DNA from: Pseudomonadota bacterium
Lineage (GTDB): Bacteria > Pseudomonadota > Alphaproteobacteria > Rhodospirillales > Rhodospirillaceae
Assembly: GCA_023396465.1 (NCBI GenBank)
Contig: JAEWWF010000034.1
Coordinates: forward strand, 1-35,810
Length of the DNA stretch: 35,810 nt
Reading direction: 5' to 3'
This document shows, in pieces, positions 23,097-31,468 of this stretch (positions are counted from its first letter, which is position 1; the number at the start of each line of letters is the position of its first letter). The notes under the pieces are model-generated. The model did no database searches. It saw nothing but the letters and a program-made list of their open reading frames with translations, and was not told where the DNA came from. The position numbers were made by a program, and so were the translations under genes.

Positions 23097-24610
23097 GCGC
23101 CGCTATGCTTCTCACCCTGCCGATCGCGGTGCCCATGGCGGCGGCCATCGCCGCCTTCTTCGTCGGCCGTGCCGGCGGACCGCAGGCGGCGCGCTGGGTG
23201 TCGGTGGCCGGCAGCGCCGCGCTGCTGGTGGTGTCGCTGGCGCTGATGGCCGAGGTCTGGGCCGTCGGGCCCATCGCCGCCCAGATGGGCGGCTGGGGGG
23301 CGCCCTTCGGCATCACCCTGGTCGCCGACGTTCTGGGGGCGGTGATGGTGGTCATCACCGGCCTGTCGGGGCTGGCGGTGGCGCTTTATGCCGTTGCCGA
23401 TATTGATCCGGCGCGGTCGCGCCTCGGCTGGCATCCGCTCTACATGGTGCTGCTGGCCGGCGTGAGCGGCGCCTTCCTCACCGGCGACCTGTTCAACCTC
23501 TACGTCTGGTTCGAGGTCATGCTGATCGCGTCGTTCTGCCTGCTGGTGCTGGGCGGCGACCGCGAGCAGCTGGACGGCGGCCTGCGCTACGTGTTCCTGA
23601 ACCTGGTGGCGACGGTGATGTTCCTCAGCGCCGTCGGCCTGCTCTACGGCCTCACCGGCACCCTGAACATGGCCGACCTGCACGTCGCCCTGAAGCAGGT
23701 GGACAGCCCGGCGCTGGTGACCACCATCGCCATCCTGTTCGTCGGCGCCTTCGGCATCAAGTCGGCGGTGTTCCCCCTGTTCTTCTGGCTGCCGGCGTCC
23801 TACCACACGCCGCCGGTGGCGGTGTCGGCCATCTTTGCCGCGCTGCTGACCAAGGTGGGCGTCTACGCGCTGATCCGCATGTTCACCCTGGTGTTCACCC
23901 AGGACGTCGACTACACCCACGGCCTGCTGCTGGTGATCGCCGGCCTGACCATGGTCACCGGCGTGCTGGGGGCGGCGGCGCAGACGCAGATGCGCAAGAT
24001 CCTGTCGTTCCACATCATTAGCCAGATCGGCTACATGGTGATGGGCTTGGCGCTCTATACCCCGCTGGCGCTGCTGGGGGCGGTGTTCTACCTGGTCCAC
24101 CACATCATCGTGAAGGCCAACCTGTTCCTGGTCAGCGGCGTCGCCAAGCGGATGACCGGCTCGTTCGAGCTGGAGCGCATCGGCGGCCTGTACCGGGCCA
24201 AGCCGTGGCTGGCGGTGCTGTTCCTCATTCCGGCGCTGTCGCTGGCCGGCATCCCGCCGCTGTCGGGGTTCTGGGCCAAGCTGGTGCTGGTGCGCGCCAG
24301 CCTGGAGGTGGAAAGCTGGCTGATCGCCGTCACCGCCCTGGTGGTCGGCCTGCTGACCGTGTTCTCCATGAGCAAGATCTGGGTGGAGGCGTTCTGGAAG
24401 CCCCACCCGGACGGCGATGCCGCCGTGACCGTGACGGCGCCGACGCGGCTGGAGACGGTGATGCTGGTGACGCCCATCGTGCTGCTGGCGGCGGTGACGG
24501 TGATCATCGGCGTGCTGCCGCAGCCCTTCCTCGACCTCGCCGCCCGCTCCGCCGCCGAGCTGATGGCGCCTGAAGCCTATGTCCGCACCGTTCTGGGAGC
24601 CGCGCCATGA
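23093..24610 (+). CDS. mrpD: Mrp antiporter subunit D
   Basis: The second large antiporter-like subunit (505 aa), homologous to NuoN/NuoM. It has 13-14 predicted helices. The functional core is visible: LYVWFEVMLIASF with the conserved Glu, KSAVFPLFFWLPASYHTPP with the conserved Lys, SAIFAALLTKVGVYAL, and HHIIVKANLFLVSG with the second conserved Lys. The ATG at 23093 overlaps the mrpC stop, and the stop overlaps the mrpE start (ATGA), so the operon is translationally coupled here. Confidence 0.96.
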   Translation: MSAAMLLTLPIAVPMAAAIAAFFVGRAGGPQAARWVSVAGSAALLVVSLALMAEVWAVGPIAAQMGGWGAPFGITLVADVLGAVMVVITGLSGLAVALYAVADIDPARSRLGWHPLYMVLLAGVSGAFLTGDLFNLYVWFEVMLIASFCLLVLGGDREQLDGGLRYVFLNLVATVMFLSAVGLLYGLTGTLNMADLHVALKQVDSPALVTTIAILFVGAFGIKSAVFPLFFWLPASYHTPPVAVSAIFAALLTKVGVYALIRMFTLVFTQDVDYTHGLLLVIAGLTMVTGVLGAAAQTQMRKILSFHIISQIGYMVMGLALYTPLALLGAVFYLVHHIIVKANLFLVSGVAKRMTGSFELERIGGLYRAKPWLAVLFLIPALSLAGIPPLSGFWAKLVLVRASLEVESWLIAVTALVVGLLTVFSMSKIWVEAFWKPHPDGDAAVTVTAPTRLETVMLVTPIVLLAAVTVIIGVLPQPFLDLAARSAAELMAPEAYVRTVLGAAP

Positions 24611-25080
24611 TCCTGTTCATGCTCAACCTGTGCCTGGCGGTCGGCTGGGGCTTCCTGTGGAGCGACTTCAGCCTGTCCAACCTGCTGGCCGGGTTCGGCG
24701 CCGGCTATCTGGCGCTGCTGGCCAGCCGCCCGCTTTATGGCCACAGCCGCTATTTCGGCACCGTCTGGCGGGCGCTGGCGCTGGCCGTCTACTTCCTGTG
24801 GGACCTGCTGCGGTCGAGCATCAAGGTGGCGTGGGACGTCGTCACCCGCCGCCACCTCAGCCGGCCGGGCATCGTCGGCGTGCCGCTGGACGCCCGCACC
24901 GACGGCGAGATCCTGCTGACCGCCAACCTGATCTCGCTGACCCCCGGCACCCTCAGTCTTGATGTCTCCGCCGATCGCAAGACGCTGTGGGTACACGCCA
25001 TGTTCATCGACGAACCCGATACGGTGCGCCGTGACCTGAAGACCGGCATGGAGCGCCGGGTGCTGGAGGTGCTGCGATGA
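24607..25080 (+). CDS. mrpE: Mrp antiporter subunit E
   Basis: A small subunit of 157 aa. Two or three N-terminal helices are followed by a soluble domain with LTANLISLTPGTLSLDVS and WVHAMFID, the MnhE signature. It is required for assembly or full activity in other Mrp systems. It overlaps both neighbours by 4 bp. Confidence 0.94.
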   Translation: MILFMLNLCLAVGWGFLWSDFSLSNLLAGFGAGYLALLASRPLYGHSRYFGTVWRALALAVYFLWDLLRSSIKVAWDVVTRRHLSRPGIVGVPLDARTDGEILLTANLISLTPGTLSLDVSADRKTLWVHAMFIDEPDTVRRDLKTGMERRVLEVLR

Positions 25081-25415
25081 TGATCCTGCCGTCGGTGGCG
25101 GAAATCGGCCCCCTGGTCGCCTTCGCCGCCATCCTCTGCGCGCTGATGCTGGGGGCGGCCATGCTGCTGACCCTGTGGCGCATCGCCCGTGGGCCGAGCC
25201 TGCCCGACCGGGTGGTCGGGCTGGATCTGGTGGCGCTGCTGGCGGTCAACGTCATCGGTCTGCTGGCGCTGGTCCACCACGAGGCGACTTTCCTGGATGC
25301 CGCCCTTGCCCTTGCCCTGGTCGCCTTCCTGAGCACCATCGCCCTTGCCCGCTATGCCGTGCAGCGGCCGCGCAGCGGCAGCCGGCCGGAGCGGCCGGAG
25401 GAGGAACAGTCATGA
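25077..25415 (+). CDS. mrpF: Mrp antiporter subunit F
   Basis: A three-helix subunit of 112 aa with the MnhF signature RIARGPSLPDRVVGLDLVA and the following helix NVIGLLALV. The start is the first of two consecutive ATGs (25077); the second, at 25080, is equally possible. A charged tail (RPERPEEEQS) ends the protein. Overlaps mrpE and mrpG by 4 bp each. Confidence 0.94.
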   Translation: MMILPSVAEIGPLVAFAAILCALMLGAAMLLTLWRIARGPSLPDRVVGLDLVALLAVNVIGLLALVHHEATFLDAALALALVAFLSTIALARYAVQRPRSGSRPERPEEEQS

Positions 25416-25834
25416 GCATCACCCTGTCGGACGTCATCGTCGCCTTCCTGCTGTTGTCCGGCGGCTTCTTCTCGCTGGTGGCGGCGTTGGGCGTGGCGCG
25501 ACTGCCGGACGTATTCATTCGCATGCACGCTTCGACAAAGGCCGGTACATTGGGCGGCGGCCTGATCATGGCGGCGGTGGCGGTGGAGCTGTGGGATGCC
25601 GGGGTGACGGCACGGGTGCTCGCCATCATCGCCTTCCTGCTGCTGACGGCGCCCATCGCCGCCCATATCATCGGCCGCGCCGCCTATCGCATCGGGGTGC
25701 CGCTGTGGGAGGGCAGTGTGGTGGACGAGTGGCGCGGTCGCGCCGACCCGGCGCCGCCCGAGGAACTGGATACCGGACCGGAGCGGCCGACGCAGCCGCT
25801 GCCGCCGTCGGCATCCGGGAGTGTGCAAGGATGA
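25412..25834 (+). CDS. mrpG: Mrp antiporter subunit G
   Basis: The last subunit, 140 aa, with three helices. The MnhG signature is clear: GGFFSLVAALGVARLPD, FIRMHASTKAGTLG, and LTAPIAAHIIGRAAYR. A Pro-rich hydrophilic C-terminus of about 40 residues extends past the usual end. The ATG at 25412 overlaps the mrpF stop and follows GGAGGAGGA. The response regulator starts only 8 bp downstream, so the two-component pair is probably read with the mrp operon. Confidence 0.94.
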   Translation: MSITLSDVIVAFLLLSGGFFSLVAALGVARLPDVFIRMHASTKAGTLGGGLIMAAVAVELWDAGVTARVLAIIAFLLLTAPIAAHIIGRAAYRIGVPLWEGSVVDEWRGRADPAPPEELDTGPERPTQPLPPSASGSVQG

Positions 25835-25842
25835 GGTCTGAC

Positions 25843-26508
25843 ATGCGCGTGCTGATCGTCGAAGACGAAACCTTCCTCCGCGAAACGCTGGAGCAGACCC
25901 TGAGGGGCGCTGGCTTCATCGTGGAAGGCTGTGACGATGGTCTGGTGGCGGAGCGCCTGGGCCTGTCGGAACCTTGGGATGCGGTGGTGCTCGACCTTGG
26001 CCTGCCGGGCCATGACGGCGTCAGCGTGCTGCGCCGCTGGCGGGACGAGGGCATCACCGTGCCGGTGCTGATCCTGACGGCGCGCAGCCGCTTCAGCGAC
26101 AAGATGGCCGGCTTCGCCGCCGGCGCCGACGACTACCTGACCAAACCGTTCGAGCCCGAGGAAGTGGTGGTGCGGCTGCGGGCGCTGATCCGCCGCGCCG
26201 CCGGTCATGCCACCTCGGTGCTGACTTGCGGCCCGGTGCAGCTGGATACGGCTGGCGGACGGGTCACCGCCAACGGCGTGCCGCTGCACCTGACGGCGCA
26301 GGAATTCCGCATCCTCAGCTACATGATGCATCACCAGGGACGGGTCATCACCCGCTCCACCCTCATGGCCCATGTCTACGACCATGCTTCCAGCCGTGAA
26401 AGCAACGTGGTCGACGTGCTGCTGAGCCGCATCCGGCGCAAGCTGCCGGTCAACATCATCCAGACCGTGCGTGGCCAGGGTTATCGCCTGGCCATGCCGT
26501 CCGCCTGA
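25843..26508 (+). CDS. OmpR/PhoP-family response regulator
   Basis: A two-component DNA-binding regulator of 221 aa. The receiver (1-118) has Asp51 as phosphorylation site in VVLDLGLPGHDG, the acidic pocket after VLIVEDE, and Lys101 in YLTKPF. The winged-helix domain (about 128-219) has LTAQEFRILSYMM, the recognition region ESNVVDVLLSRIRRKL and VRGQGYRLAMP. The ATG at 25843 is preferred over 25831 because GAGGT lies 6 bp before it and the protein begins exactly at MRVLIVED. It pairs with the histidine kinase 18 bp downstream. Order and sequence resemble PhoP-PhoQ. Linkage to mrp suggests ion or pH control, but the true targets are unknown. Confidence 0.94.
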   Translation: MRVLIVEDETFLRETLEQTLRGAGFIVEGCDDGLVAERLGLSEPWDAVVLDLGLPGHDGVSVLRRWRDEGITVPVLILTARSRFSDKMAGFAAGADDYLTKPFEPEEVVVRLRALIRRAAGHATSVLTCGPVQLDTAGGRVTANGVPLHLTAQEFRILSYMMHHQGRVITRSTLMAHVYDHASSRESNVVDVLLSRIRRKLPVNIIQTVRGQGYRLAMPSA

Positions 26509-26526
26509 GACGGGAGGATCACAGCC

Positions 26527-27906
26527 ATGGCGCCGCCGCGCCTGTCCCTGACCAGCCGCCTGGTGGCGGCGGCGGTACTGTGGATCATCGTCGGCTGCGC
26601 CGCCGGGGCGGTGGCCCTCGATCATGCCTTCCGCGAGGCCCAGGCGCATCGGCTGGCCGGCAAGCTGGAACTGGCGGCGCGGCTGATCGCCGGCGGCCTG
26701 ACGCTGAACCCGGCGGGCGATCTGGTGCTGGACGGCGCCGGACTGCGCGAGACCGAGAACGGCATCTGGTACTGGCAGGTGGTGCTGGAGGATGGGCAGA
26801 TGCTGCGCTCGCCGTCGCTTGGGGCCACCATCCTGCCGCAGGACAGTGTTGGCAGCCCGCCCGGCGAGGTGCTGCCGGGAGGCTATACCGTCGGCCCGCT
26901 GGGCGAGGCGGTCGTGACGGCGGAAACGTCGACCGACCTGCCGGGCGGGCTCACCGCCCATGTCAAGGTGGCACTGGCCGACCGCGAGATGCGGGTGGCG
27001 CTGGCCCGCTTTCGTTCCATCCTGGCGATCATCATGGTGACGCTGAGCGTCGGCCTCGCCGCCGCCATCGTGATGCAGGTGCGCTGGGGGCTGTCGCCGG
27101 TGCGGCGGGTGCAGGCAGACCTGTTGAGGGTGGCGGAAGGCGAGGAATCCCGCCTGAACGAGGACGTCCCCCGCGAGCTGCGGCCGCTGGTGGGCGCGTT
27201 CAACGACGTGCTCGACAGCAACCGCCGCACGGTGGAACGGTCGCGCGGGCTGGCCGGCAATCTCGCCCATGCCTTGAAGACCGAGATCGCCGTCCTGCGC
27301 AGCGAGGTCGCCCGCATGGGCAGCGATGGTCGCAAGGGGGTGGAGCGCCGCCTCGCCACCATGACCGACCTGATCGAGCGCCACCTGGGGCGCGGTGGCC
27401 TCGCCCGTGGCAACGGCGCCGGTGCGGCCCGCACCGACAGCGCCGGTGTGCTGGGCGAGGTGGCGGCCATGCTGTCGAAGGTCTATGGCCCGCACGGCAT
27501 CACCGTGCATCTGGAAGCGGCCGGGGCGCCCGACTTCCGGGGGGATCGCGACGACTTCGTGGAGATGACGGGAAATCTGGTGGAAAACGCCTGCAAGCAC
27601 GCCCGCGGGCTGGTGCGGGTGATCGCCGAGGGGCGCGGCGACCGGTTGGCGGTCCGGGTGGAGGATGACGGTCCCGGTCTGCCGGCGGAGCGGAGGGCAG
27701 AGGCCCTGAAACGTGGTACCCGGCTCGACGAACAGGTACCGGGCAGCGGCCTTGGGCTCGCCATCGTCGCTGATCTGGTGGAGGATTACGGCGGCTGTCT
27801 CACCCTGGGTGATGCATCGCTCGGCGGGTTGGCGGCGGAGCTGGTGCTGCCGGCGGCGCCGCCGCAAGCGCGGCTCCCGGTCTCCCACGCCGCTGCCGGC
27901 GGTTAA
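26527..27906 (+). CDS. PhoQ-like sensor histidine kinase
   Basis: A membrane sensor kinase of 459 aa and the presumed partner of the preceding regulator. There are two transmembrane helices (about 10-32 and 163-186) around a periplasmic domain of about 130 residues (WYWQVVLEDG in its middle). A HAMP-like linker follows (SPVRRVQADLLRV), then the H box GNLAHALKTEIAVLR with His248. In the ATPase domain, NLVENACKHA, EDDGPGLP and GSGLGLAIV are all intact. The HALKT form of the H box and the lack of a long dimer extension are PhoQ-like. The periplasmic part is not strongly acidic, so Mg2+ sensing is not supported directly. The start follows GGGAGG. Its stop codon overlaps that of the convergent cyclase gene. 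Confidence 0.92.
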   Translation: MAPPRLSLTSRLVAAAVLWIIVGCAAGAVALDHAFREAQAHRLAGKLELAARLIAGGLTLNPAGDLVLDGAGLRETENGIWYWQVVLEDGQMLRSPSLGATILPQDSVGSPPGEVLPGGYTVGPLGEAVVTAETSTDLPGGLTAHVKVALADREMRVALARFRSILAIIMVTLSVGLAAAIVMQVRWGLSPVRRVQADLLRVAEGEESRLNEDVPRELRPLVGAFNDVLDSNRRTVERSRGLAGNLAHALKTEIAVLRSEVARMGSDGRKGVERRLATMTDLIERHLGRGGLARGNGAGAARTDSAGVLGEVAAMLSKVYGPHGITVHLEAAGAPDFRGDRDDFVEMTGNLVENACKHARGLVRVIAEGRGDRLAVRVEDDGPGLPAERRAEALKRGTRLDEQVPGSGLGLAIVADLVEDYGGCLTLGDASLGGLAAELVLPAAPPQARLPVSHAAAGG

Positions 27907-29483
27907 GCCGGGGCTGTGGCGTCGTTTTCGGCCGGTCGGTCGGCACGGCGCCACTGGCCGCGGCCGGCCCGTTTGGCGGCGTACATGGCCTGATCGGCTA
28001 GGGCCAGCAGGTAATCAAGGCCGCTGCGGTCATCCGGCCCGCAGACGGTGACGCCGACCGAACAGCCGATCTCGACCGGCCGGCCATCGGCGAGATGGAA
28101 AGGCTGGGCGAGACTGTGGACGATGCGCTCGGCGATCTCGGCGGCCTGATCGTCGTGCTGGATGGCGCATAGCACCACGAATTCGTCGCCGCCGACGCGG
28201 GAAACCACGTCGGTGTCGCGCACCACCTGGGTCATGCGGTCGGCCACCTGTCGCAGGACCAGATCGCCGGCATCGTGGCCATAGGTATCGTTCACCGGCT
28301 TGAAGCGGTCGAGGTCCACCACCATGGCCGCCACCCGGTGTCCCCCCGCCAGGGCGCCTGCCATGATGCCGTGGGCGCGGGTGGAGAAGGACAGCCGGTT
28401 TGGCAACCCGGTCAGCATGTCGTGAAGGGCGAGGTGGCTGATGCGGTCGTGCATGTGTGCCACCGCGCGGGCCACCGATCCGATCTCGTCGTGCCGCCGC
28501 ACCGGCAGGCCAGCGGCGGTCATGTCCTGTCCGTTGCCCAGTCGGGTAACAGCCTGCTTGAGGGTCAGCAACGGCCGCACGATCAGCACCTGCAAGGTAA
28601 CCGCCAGCAAGCCGACGATGGCCAGAATGGCGGTGACGGCGATGCCCCAGGCGGTGTTCAGGGTCTCTCGCGCCGCCGCCATCAGGTCGCGCGGCTGGCG
28701 GATGTCCACCGCCATCGCCGGGTGGCCGCGGATGTCGTTCAGGGTCACGGTGGTGACGATGTGGCGGTCGTCGATGACGCTGATGCGGATGCTCTCTCCC
28801 GATGCGCCGGGGGCGGCGGGCGTGGGAGCCTCGGGCAGTACCCGCCCCGCGAGGCTGAGACGCAGGCGCGACGCCAGCGCTTCCAGCGCCTCCGCGTCCA
28901 GCCGCCGCGCCATGGTGATGGCGCCCTGCGGATCGAGGGTTTCACTGCCATCGGTGATCGGGCGGGTGGCGGCCAGCAGAATCTCCCCCTGCCAGCGCCA
29001 CAGACCGACCATTCGACTGCCGGTTCGTGGCACCTGCACGAGGGCCGGCGGCGTCACCGATCCGCCGGCGGGCAGACCTTCGCTCAGTTCCAGGTCGTCG
29101 CCATCCTGTCCCGAGACGCGGCCGCTCCAGATAACCTTGCCCGCCGTATCGGTGAACACCATCAGGTCGATGTCGAGGGCCTCCAGGATGTTCGGTTGGA
29201 GGTTGGCCTCGACATAGGTTGCCTGATCGCGGTGGTTGGCGAAGGCGACGCTGTCCTCCCATGACGCCCAACTGCGCACCAGCTTGTCGAGGCTTTCCAG
29301 GTCCGCGCGCACTGCTTCGCCGACACGAGCGCCGGCCAAATGTGCCTCACGCTGCTCCAGGCGGGAGAAGGTGGGCTCCACCACGGCTGTCAGGATGGTC
29401 GCCAGGGTCAGCATCAGGGCCAGCACTCCGGCGAAGAACACCGTGGCGGTCCGCGTCTGAATGGTATTCAGAATCGAGGTCAC
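27903..29483 (-). CDS. Diguanylate cyclase with periplasmic CHASE4 domain (CHASE4-HAMP-GGDEF)
   Basis: A membrane enzyme that makes cyclic di-GMP from two GTP. The 526-aa protein has a first helix at about 13-35, a periplasmic CHASE4-like domain (DKLVRSWASWEDSVAF, then YVEANL), a second helix at about 283-305, HAMP, and a GGDEF domain. The active site is RVGGDEF at about residue 426-432, with the inhibitory I-site RDTD five residues before it, so product feedback is expected. The GTP-site DLDRFKPVND is intact. I choose the GTG complementary to 29481-29483, which has AGGGGAG upstream; a TTG 33 bp earlier is possible but less likely. It points away from the second cyclase at 30044 and overlaps the kinase stop codon by 3 bp (27903-27906). 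Confidence 0.92.
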   Translation of the reverse strand: MTSILNTIQTRTATVFFAGVLALMLTLATILTAVVEPTFSRLEQREAHLAGARVGEAVRADLESLDKLVRSWASWEDSVAFANHRDQATYVEANLQPNILEALDIDLMVFTDTAGKVIWSGRVSGQDGDDLELSEGLPAGGSVTPPALVQVPRTGSRMVGLWRWQGEILLAATRPITDGSETLDPQGAITMARRLDAEALEALASRLRLSLAGRVLPEAPTPAAPGASGESIRISVIDDRHIVTTVTLNDIRGHPAMAVDIRQPRDLMAAARETLNTAWGIAVTAILAIVGLLAVTLQVLIVRPLLTLKQAVTRLGNGQDMTAAGLPVRRHDEIGSVARAVAHMHDRISHLALHDMLTGLPNRLSFSTRAHGIMAGALAGGHRVAAMVVDLDRFKPVNDTYGHDAGDLVLRQVADRMTQVVRDTDVVSRVGGDEFVVLCAIQHDDQAAEIAERIVHSLAQPFHLADGRPVEIGCSVGVTVCGPDDRSGLDYLLALADQAMYAAKRAGRGQWRRADRPAENDATAPA

Positions 29484-30043
29484 GATATCGGTATCTCCCC
29501 TGGCGCCAGTCGGCAAAGGCGCCTCGTGTCATGGTGGCCCATGATCTTGTGGATGAGGGTCCGATCCACTCTACGCCGAGGGCGGAGGAACGTTCCTGGG
29601 AATATGGGATGCACGGCAATACCCTTTGGTCTATGCCGGTGCGTCTCTTTCCAAAAGCCAGAAGGACTTGCATTTCTCGTCCTGCGTCATGGAAGCGGCG
29701 ACCAAAGAATTGGAGGCGCGAAAGTGGGGCGGTATTATTATTTCTCCGGTTCGCGATTCAGATTTTATAAAGTTTCGGGCGTTGCCTGCCACCTGGGAGC
29801 CGTCTTGGTGATGGTTTGGTTGCTTGTGGTGGGGTTAAGAGCTGGGGAGTAAAAAGAGTCGGTGGGGAGTAAGACTATCTTAATGGGACATTGGTACTAT
29901 ATAGACTAGGCAATATGGCATAGTTACTCACCTTTTGCCTCGACGGGCCAAAGCTGACCGTTATCCTTGGTCTAGGTGGCCTGGAGATATCCAGTGGTCA
30001 TGAAATTTTGCCGCCCCCGTGCGGTGCGGCCTGCGGTGAGCCA
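29484..30043. other. AT-rich spacer between two diguanylate cyclase genes
   Basis: About 560 bp, clearly lower in GC than the rest of the window. It must hold the promoters of both diverging cyclase genes. A reading frame of 85 codons without its own ATG at the front (29557-29811, plus strand) ends with ATWEPSW; I do not recognise it, and it may be a gene remnant. A motif TGGGGAGTAA is repeated at 29843-29852 and 29863-29872, with a related TGGGGTTAAGA at 29830-29840. A likely promoter for the plus-strand cyclase is listed separately. Confidence 0.5.
29891..29919 (+). promoter_or_regulatory. Candidate promoter of the CHASE-GGDEF gene
   Basis: TTGGTA (29891-29896) and TATGGC (29914-29919) are 17 bp apart in an AT-rich stretch. 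CTATATAG (29897-29904) lies in the spacer. The site is about 125 bp before the ATG at 30044 and just after the repeated TGGGGAGTAA motifs, which may be activator or repressor half-sites. Confidence 0.4.
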
Positions 30044-31459
30044 ATGGATCGGTCGGTCTCCACACCTTCGTCCTCCTCTGTCGGTCATCATGCGCCCACG
30101 GCTCAGGCCGTGGTTCGCCGTCGCCTGCCGGTGCTGACCCTGCTGCTGTGCCTGGTGATTGGCGGCGTGATGACGGAATGGGTCGCCAATCTGGCTGGCA
30201 AGCGGGTGGAAGAGCATCTGACTGCCGCCGCCAGCCTGTTTCTCAGCGGCGCGCGGGCCCGCCTGGAGGGCGCGGTCGGTCTGGTGGAAACGGTGGGAGA
30301 GCAGGTCGCCAACGCGGTGCGCCAGCGGCCCTTCCTGACCCAGGACGATTTTGTCGCGGTGGCGTCCGAGGCGCGGCAGGCGGTGCCGCTCATCCGCCAC
30401 ATGGCGCTGGCGCCGGACAATGTGGTCACCATGGTTCACCCCCTCGCCGGAAATGAGAGCGCCCTCGGGCTGCGCTATCAGGACATGTCCGACCAATGGG
30501 CGACGCTGGAGGAGGCGCGGGATCTTGCCCGCAACGTCCTCAGCGACCCGGTGCAATTGGTGCAGGGCGGCAGCGCCTTCATTCTCCGCATTCCGATCTT
30601 CGTCCGTCGGCTGCCCTATCATCCAGATTTTCCCATGCGCTATTGGGGGGCGCTGTCGATCGTCGTCGAGCGTGATGCGCTGGTGGCGGTGGCCGGCCTC
30701 AACGACCATGCGCTGCCGCTCGACATCGGCTGGCGCAGCGAGGCCTCGCTCCATGGACCGGCCATGATCATCGACGGCAGGCCCGAGGCTTTCGCGCGGG
30801 GGGCGATCAGTCTGCCGGTGCGCATTCCCGGCGGCGGCTGGACGCTGGCGGCGCGGCTACAGACGGTGGGCGCCCCCGAGGTCATGCTGGTGCGGCTGGT
30901 GGGCTGGAGCATGACGGCGCTGGTGGCGGCACTGTTCTTCGTCGCCCTGCGCGCCCACCGCCAGGCCGCCGACCTGGCGTTGCGCGACCATCTCACGGGC
31001 CTGCCGAACCGCCGCCTGCTGCTGGAGCGCCTGGAGCAACTCATCGCCCTCAGCGACCGCTCGGGCATGCACTTCGCGGTGTTCTACTTCGACCTCGACG
31101 GCTTCAAGCCGGTCAATGACCGCCATGGCCACCGTGCCGGCGATCAGCTGCTGATCGAGGTCGGTGCTCGCATCTCCGGCGTCATCCGCCGCTCCGACAC
31201 GCTGGCGCGGGTGGGCGGTGACGAGTTCGTGCTGGTCTCGGCGGAAACCGCCTCAATGGCGGAAGCCCGCCTGCTCGCGGGCCGCATCCGCGGCGCCATC
31301 GCCGAACCCTTCCGTATCGCGGGCGAGGATATCCGCCTTGGCACCAGCGTCGGCTGTGCCGTCTATCCAAGCGACGCCGACAGCATTCACGCCCTTCTGG
31401 AAGAGGCCGATGCTCGCATGTACGCCGACAAGGCGGCCCGCAGTGGCCGCGGCTCCTGA
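30044..31459 (+). CDS. Diguanylate cyclase with CHASE sensor domain (CHASE-GGDEF)
   Basis: A second membrane cyclase (471 aa) producing cyclic di-GMP. It has one N-terminal helix (about 28-46) and a periplasmic CHASE domain with the telling segment LAPDNVVTMVHPLAGNESAL (about 126-145). A second helix lies near 285-305, and a GGDEF domain from about 315. The active site RVGGDEF is near residue 391 and is preceded by the I-site RRSD; FDLDGFKPVNDRHGH is intact. The ATG at 30044 is preferred to an upstream TTG at 30008, since it leaves a short cytoplasmic tail before the first helix, but its ribosome site (GCGGTGAG) is modest. The CHASE ligand is unknown. It is convergent with corA, 9 bp away. 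Confidence 0.92.
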   Translation: MDRSVSTPSSSSVGHHAPTAQAVVRRRLPVLTLLLCLVIGGVMTEWVANLAGKRVEEHLTAAASLFLSGARARLEGAVGLVETVGEQVANAVRQRPFLTQDDFVAVASEARQAVPLIRHMALAPDNVVTMVHPLAGNESALGLRYQDMSDQWATLEEARDLARNVLSDPVQLVQGGSAFILRIPIFVRRLPYHPDFPMRYWGALSIVVERDALVAVAGLNDHALPLDIGWRSEASLHGPAMIIDGRPEAFARGAISLPVRIPGGGWTLAARLQTVGAPEVMLVRLVGWSMTALVAALFFVALRAHRQAADLALRDHLTGLPNRRLLLERLEQLIALSDRSGMHFAVFYFDLDGFKPVNDRHGHRAGDQLLIEVGARISGVIRRSDTLARVGGDEFVLVSAETASMAEARLLAGRIRGAIAEPFRIAGEDIRLGTSVGCAVYPSDADSIHALLEEADARMYADKAARSGRGS

Positions 31460-31468
31460 CCCCCTGCG

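Noticed and set aside
20102..24406. A very long minus-strand open frame (about 1,400 codons) antisense to mrpABCD
   Set aside because: Its translation is almost only His, Gln, Arg, Gly, Ala and Asp, the usual mirror of GC-rich coding DNA. The plus strand carries well-recognised Mrp subunits with proper motifs.
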